The translations under genes were made by a program, and so were the position numbers. Below the pieces are notes generated by a model. The model made no database searches, was not told the origin of the DNA, and saw nothing but the letters and a program-made list of their open reading frames with translations. A stretch of 64,000 nucleotides of DNA from Trema orientale (lineage: Eukaryota; Streptophyta; Magnoliopsida; Rosales; Cannabaceae). Positions 59,590 to 64,000 of the stretch are shown one piece after another. The stretch's first letter is position 1; every line of letters starts with the position of its first letter. Where the stretch lies: contig JXTC01000300.1 in NCBI GenBank assembly GCA_002914845.1, positions 74,816-138,815 of the forward strand, written 5' to 3'.

Positions 59590-60894
59590 TTTCCTATTCG
59601 CTGTGCAATTTTTCCTCTCATATATCTTATATATATGGGACCCAAAACTGCTAACCCTAGTCCAACTAGGATTGGACTTGTTCTCCAATTTGGGCTTTGG
59701 GTGTATTTTTATAATTATGTCAAACTCATGTAACTTATTTATAAAAATACCAACTTCTGTGTAGAATCTTTATTTTACACAATTTCATGAAACTAATTTC
59801 ATAAATACCACTAACCAATTAATGAGCTTTATTGAGTTAGACAAGGGACCTAATGGATCCAAATAATCTAAGCTCTAATAATATGATAAATACCACATAA
59901 TAACTCTTATTATGGTATTTATATAAATATTATTAGTAAATGAGACACTCCACTAAAGGTCCAATACTGTACTCTTAGATTAGATGTCATGCCCTTTTTA
60001 GAGATTTAATTAACTAACCTTGATTAACCAATCCATTTAGCATATTCTATACCACACATAGAATCCCTATACAATGCTGCAGTTGGATAGATGAAATTAC
60101 CGTAATACCCCTCCAACACCTATTTACCTTTAAGTTACCATCTTTTTATCAAGGAATAATGTTGTCGATAATTTTGTTCTCAATGGCTATTTAGACAAAA
60201 TTATCAATCAATTCACAAAGTGAATACTAAGATCTTAGATTTAATTATTCCATGAATCTTGAAAGAACCTAAAGTGGCATTAATGCATAGTATCCTTAAC
60301 TATTTGGTGTTCCCATCAATTCATAAGCTATAACGTCCAATATACCAGTGTTCACCTCTAATTTCATAGAGGTTAGTCTTTTAAAAAATCAAAAGGCTAC
60401 AACCCATGAAAGCAAGTCCAGTTAAACATCAAGGATTAAGATCTACATGCTAAGAGCTAGTATGTGGTAATATAAGAATTGAGTTACGGCACTCCAATTC
60501 TTTATATTGCCTGGTCCAGTTCAATACACATAACTTGTTTATGTTGTATTAGTATTTCTATCAGAAGTCATATACTTCAATGATTTGAGACACATCATTC
60601 CCGTTGAGATAGACAAACACTATAACCTATAGTAAATAAAGTATTCCATCTTTATTTACAGATTGTGAACTAATTCATTTAGACTTAGATAAAGAAACAA
60701 GTCTCCCCATAATTAACACTTAATCATGTTTGTTTCTTTATACACAAGTAAAGTCATGGAATCTTTTTTAGATAAATAAACTGTTCAACTAAGATAGTTT
60801 AATCTAGCAAATATCATAATTGCATATAAGAGAAAGTTGTTTATACTCAAAGGGTATAATTGGAAATCTACTTTTTAGGAAAAATATCCCAACA
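59590..60894 (-). repeat. Truncated antisense copy of the 1.8-kb copia LTR
   Basis: In reverse, this begins TGTTGGGATATTTTTCCTAA at 60894 and follows the solo LTR at 27124-28934 for about 1.3 kb. Shared landmarks include the 'ttgatttgtta' / 'gactagcctctatgaaatta' block and the 'tatatataagata' region. Similarity ends near 59590, so the last ~500 bases of the LTR are missing. No target duplication is visible. Confidence 0.85.
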
Positions 60895-61957
60895 GTAGAA
60901 TGGTAATGGTAGTAGTAATTAATAGTAATCAGAATGAAATGGAAAAGCAATGGTAATGTAATTATGTTGTTTGGTTAGAGTGATAGGATCAGTAGCTGAA
61001 TGGACATTCTTATGTTTGGTTAACTGTGAAAAAGAATGGAATTAGCTGTATAATGACAAAAATACCCTTTCAGCTTAAAATGAATACTTTAAGTAGTTTA
61101 AATTACATTTAGCATTAAATTATTTTATTAAATTAATTATTATTTTATTAATTAAATTATTATTTTATTAATTAAATTATTATTTCATTATTTTATTTTA
61201 CATTTAACATTATTTTATTTTATTTTATTATTTTCTTAAATTATTTCACATTTAGTATTATTTTATTTCATTATTTTCTCAAATTATTTTATTAATTATT
61301 TTATTAATTAAATCATTATTTTATTAATTATTTTACATTTAGCATTATTTTATATTATTTTATTATTAAATTATTTTTTAAAATTATTTTTAGTTAATTT
61401 CTTATTTTATTAAATTATTTTACATTTAGAATTATTTTTTTTATTGTACTATTTTATTAATTGTTTTTTGTTAAATTATTATTTTATTAAATTATTTTAC
61501 ATTTACTATTATTTTAATTTATTTTATTATTTTATTAGTTATTTTTATCAATTAAATTATTAGTTTTCTAAATTAAATTATTTTATTAGTTATGTTATTA
61601 ATATTATTTCATAATTATTTCTTATATTTAATAAAAAAAAGCAAAAAAATATTAAATTTTTTTATAAATATAAATAAAAAAATTATTATTTTCTTCATAA
61701 AATATGTATTCTTAATAATTTTCTGTTTTTCATTAATATCACATTTTTCGTACAACTTTAATTGGGGTGGAAAGAAAAAAGCCAATAGAATGGAATGAGT
61801 TTCCACTCAAGGTTGGGTGGAACGCAATTCTATCAAATTCTTTTCCATTAGAAAGCTTGTTTCTATTCCCACATCCTAAGCAAACATTGGAATCGAGTCA
61901 TTTTAGAATCAACTCTATTCCTTGCCTTTCTATTCCCCCCAACCAAACAGACCCTTA
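60895..61957. mobile_element. AT-rich MITE-like element, one clear end
   Basis: The right end reads (reversed) GGGTCTGTTTGGTTGGGGGG, then 'aatagaaaggcaagg', and is followed by TTA (61955-61957), like the Tourist-type ends at 46205-46566. On the left, degenerate 'tgtttggtta' words occur near 60969 and 61014 but no clean end. Between them, 61090-61640 is a low-complexity run of 'attattttattaatta'. The 68-residue frame 61592-61798 lies in it and is not a gene. Confidence 0.5.
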
Positions 61958-62674
61958 TGTTTGAGTTGAAAATTTTCAACAGGTAGTTGAAAATTTTTGA
62001 CTAATGGCCAAAAACTTTTCGATCCAGTCTAAAATTTTCAACCGAATATATATTCGACCACCTTTCTTGTCCGTGTTTCTTTTACTTTACTTTTTTTTAC
62101 GTGGTTGAAAAGTTTTGATCAGAATCAAAGGAGTAATTTTTGAATTCTGAATTTTTCATTAAATAAAAATTTTGTAAATATATTTTATCTTTCTTACTTT
62201 TTTTTTAAAATTTAAATCAGATGCTATACAAAAGAGCCAAAATGGATAATAGCCCTTGTAAATATGTATTTCTAAGCATATTGTCAAGTCTATGTATCAG
62301 GAAAGTTATAAGTCAAACTTAAGTCAAAATATATATTTGTGCATCTAACTAAACCAGTACCGTCAAATTTCCCTACTGAAAGTATTTGTTTCAAGGAAAT
62401 GCCCTTAGCCAAGCCTCCAACAAGTTGAAATGTATCGATAAATTTGGATGAATTTGTACAAGGAGCATTATTAATCAACAAACTACGAATTAGGATTAAA
62501 TTATCAATTTCTAAAGACAATATATATGAACCAAAATTCCAAGAACCATAACGACATGGCTTTCTTCCATTTTGAAACTGACGATTGAAATATATTCACG
62601 CTTTTATATATACGCAAATGCAAAATTCACAATTTACAAAACGTTATATGTCCTACCCGTGAGGATCATAAACC
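61958..62674. other. 3' flank of the CHX gene
   Basis: No gene is seen. 'gttgaaaattttcaac' words recur near 61975 and 62030. The 76-residue minus frame 62290-62520 is unsupported. The 3' untranslated region of the antiporter gene must lie in the right part. Confidence 0.5.
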
Positions 62675-63952
62675 CTAAATGGTACGGGAGACAAAAGGCG
62701 CTAAGTCAGGTGTTTCAATTTCGGAAGCTTGCCATGTCATGTGGCCAAATTCTTCCCTCAGTTTACCACTATCCTCTATTTGCACCTGATTCGGAGGAGT
62801 ATCATCTCCGCCGCCTTGCCGAACTACAAGAATCCAGGCGTTAGGAGCGAAAGTCGAGCACACCAGGGTATCTCCTAAGGGACCGAACTCCGGATACTCG
62901 CTCCATGACGGCTCGTCCGTCGCCGTGAGCGGCGATCGTCTTCCTTTCCCTCTCCCGACAATTATGAGATCGTACTTCTCACCTTCCATGGTCCCAATGG
63001 CTTTCAAAATCTCCTCCTCATTGCTCACAACCGCTTCTGTTAACCTCACAAGCGGGTTGCTCTTTGTCTTGAGGCGGAACTCCTCTAAACACTGGTTGTC
63101 CAGTATTTTCTCTGTCTCTTCCCTATCACGGTCACCTCCGTTGTAATTAGCGGCGGCGACAGCACGCATAACCGTTAACTCGACGCTTTCATTTCCCGAC
63201 ATTCTCCCGGCGTACACCAACGCCTCGCGGTCGTCTGGCCCGCCGACAAAGAGTACGATGAAGCGGCGGCCAGCCTGGCTGCTCGAGTTGGTGACCGCTG
63301 TAGGAGGCCTATGGCCCCGGTCTACAAGAACCGCCACCGAGCACCGCGCGTATTCGATCACATTCTTGTTGACGTTTCGAAAATTTTGGTTATTCGCATG
63401 CTCAGTTCTTCCTTCCACAATTGGCTTCAGTTGAAATGGGAGAATTATGAGGCTGGTGTCCTTATCCTCGGCGAGGTTGCAGATATCCTCGTGCATGGTG
63501 GTGTAGGATGACACAGCCGTGAGCGGATAGATGGACACGCCATCTTTCCCTTCCTTGAAGCTATCGAATGCGGCGGCCGCCACATGTTGGGACGAATCGT
63601 ACTTGTCCCTGTCGTCTCCACAGCCGCCGTTCTTGCAGGCGTCGTGGACAATCAGCATGGCGGTGGAGCGGCCGACATTCTCGATGAGGTGGACCGCGAA
63701 GGCGGATATCGGAGATTGTCGGGTGGGGTTGGAGGCGTCGAGGAGGTTGATGATGCCGGTGACCTCGCGCGTGGAGTGGAAGCATGTCAGGATTCGGAGC
63801 TCTGAGCCGGTTTCTAAGCTCGTTAAGGACCTTCGCTGGAACTTGCCAGAGGGTTTAGTGGATCTGTAAGTGAAGGCGAGAATGGGGCCTACGGCGGCGG
63901 TCATCAACCAGAGCGCGGGGACGATAACTGTAAACGTTGGGATGTTGAGGAC
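62675..63952 (-). CDS. CHX: Cation/H+ antiporter (CHX, CPA2 family), last exon only
   Basis: The final exon starts after the acceptor ttgttcattttccag (AG at 63954-63953) in phase 0 and codes 425 residues plus stop. Residues ~6-29 are the last membrane helix ('TFTVIVPALWLMTAAVGPIL'). The large cytosolic tail follows: 'SELRILTCFHSTREVTGIIN', 'NLLDASNPTRQSPISAF', 'VHLIENVGRSTAMLIVHD', 'TMHEDICNLAEDKDTSLIIL', 'CSVAVLVDRGHR', then a second domain 'RRFIVLFVGGPDDREALVYA' and 'KYDLIIVGRGKGRRSPL'. These are standard landmarks of plant CHX proteins, which move K+ or other monovalent cations against protons in endomembranes or the plasma membrane. The rest of the transporter core lies beyond the right edge. 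GC content is clearly higher than the surroundings, as expected for a coding exon. The subfamily was not resolved. The reading frame continues upstream of the acceptor only by chance. Confidence 0.92.
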   Translation of the reverse strand, partial: VLNIPTFTVIVPALWLMTAAVGPILAFTYRSTKPSGKFQRRSLTSLETGSELRILTCFHSTREVTGIINLLDASNPTRQSPISAFAVHLIENVGRSTAMLIVHDACKNGGCGDDRDKYDSSQHVAAAAFDSFKEGKDGVSIYPLTAVSSYTTMHEDICNLAEDKDTSLIILPFQLKPIVEGRTEHANNQNFRNVNKNVIEYARCSVAVLVDRGHRPPTAVTNSSSQAGRRFIVLFVGGPDDREALVYAGRMSGNESVELTVMRAVAAANYNGGDRDREETEKILDNQCLEEFRLKTKSNPLVRLTEAVVSNEEEILKAIGTMEGEKYDLIIVGRGKGRRSPLTATDEPSWSEYPEFGPLGDTLVCSTFAPNAWILVVRQGGGDDTPPNQVQIEDSGKLREEFGHMTWQASEIETPDLAPFVSRTI

Positions 63953-64000
63953 CTGGAAAATGAACAAGAGTTTTAAGTTAATTCGAATTTTGTAGCATAA

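Noticed and set aside
61592..61798. A 68-residue membrane-like frame
   Set aside because: It is made of A/T-only low-complexity sequence; the hydrophobic Phe/Ile/Lys composition follows from base composition.
1..64000. tRNA, rRNA, snRNA genes, CRISPR arrays
   Set aside because: I looked for B-box-like words, conserved rRNA blocks and regularly spaced identical repeats. Nothing met a reasonable standard, although weak tRNA genes can be missed by eye.

Overview
This is nuclear DNA of a flowering plant, most likely a eudicot. The evidence is: three plant-specific protein families encoded by AT-rich genes with GT-AG introns; long noncoding stretches; and a dense layer of Ty1/copia and Ty3/gypsy relics, solo LTRs and MITEs of several superfamilies. 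I see nothing bacterial, viral or organellar. There is no CRISPR array, operon, tRNA or rRNA gene.

Only about a fifth of the window belongs to host genes, and all of it lies in the right half. (1) 34.3-37.4 kb, plus strand: a complete four-exon gene for a DUF936-family protein of 611 residues. (2) 38.9-42.3 kb, minus strand: a complete six-exon SOSEKI (SOK, DUF966) polarity gene of 467 residues, convergent with the DUF936 gene. Its last two exons code for the conserved C2HC zinc-finger tail and are too short to show up as long open frames. (3) 62.7-64.0 kb, minus strand: the last exon of a CHX-type cation/H+ antiporter gene that continues past the right edge.

The rest is repeats. 0-7.5 kb holds LTR ends and LTR-like noncoding DNA. 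7.5-12 kb is a decayed Ty1/copia element with a Tourist-like MITE in its integrase region. 12.1-18.3 kb is a Mutator-like element with long terminal inverted repeats, interrupted by a Ty3/gypsy element (two LTRs, 5-bp duplication GGATA) that has lost reverse transcriptase and RNase H. 19.4-22.4 kb is a 3-kb LTR-like block with palindromic ends, next to an RNase H-like gene fragment. 24.7-25.8 kb has three foldback elements in a row. 25.9-29.0 kb is a three-unit tandem repeat with a 1.8-kb solo LTR inside the third unit. 30.1-32.2 kb is a hAT-like MITE with a 1.6-kb solo LTR inside it. 45.8-48.3 kb has a foldback element, a Tourist-like MITE and a Mutator-like MITE with a perfect 9-bp duplication. 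49.7-51.0 kb holds a 39-bp tandem repeat and a compound TRIM-like array. 51.7-57.6 kb is more LTR-like DNA. 59.6-62.0 kb is a truncated antisense copy of the 1.8-kb LTR beside an AT-rich element.

Nothing suggests that the three host genes work together; they are ordinary neighbours. The new information lies in the exon model of the SOSEKI gene, a triplicated splice-donor region in the DUF936 gene, and the order of transposon insertions, which can be read from target duplications and, in one case, an empty-site paralogue within the window. I found no clearly undescribed system.
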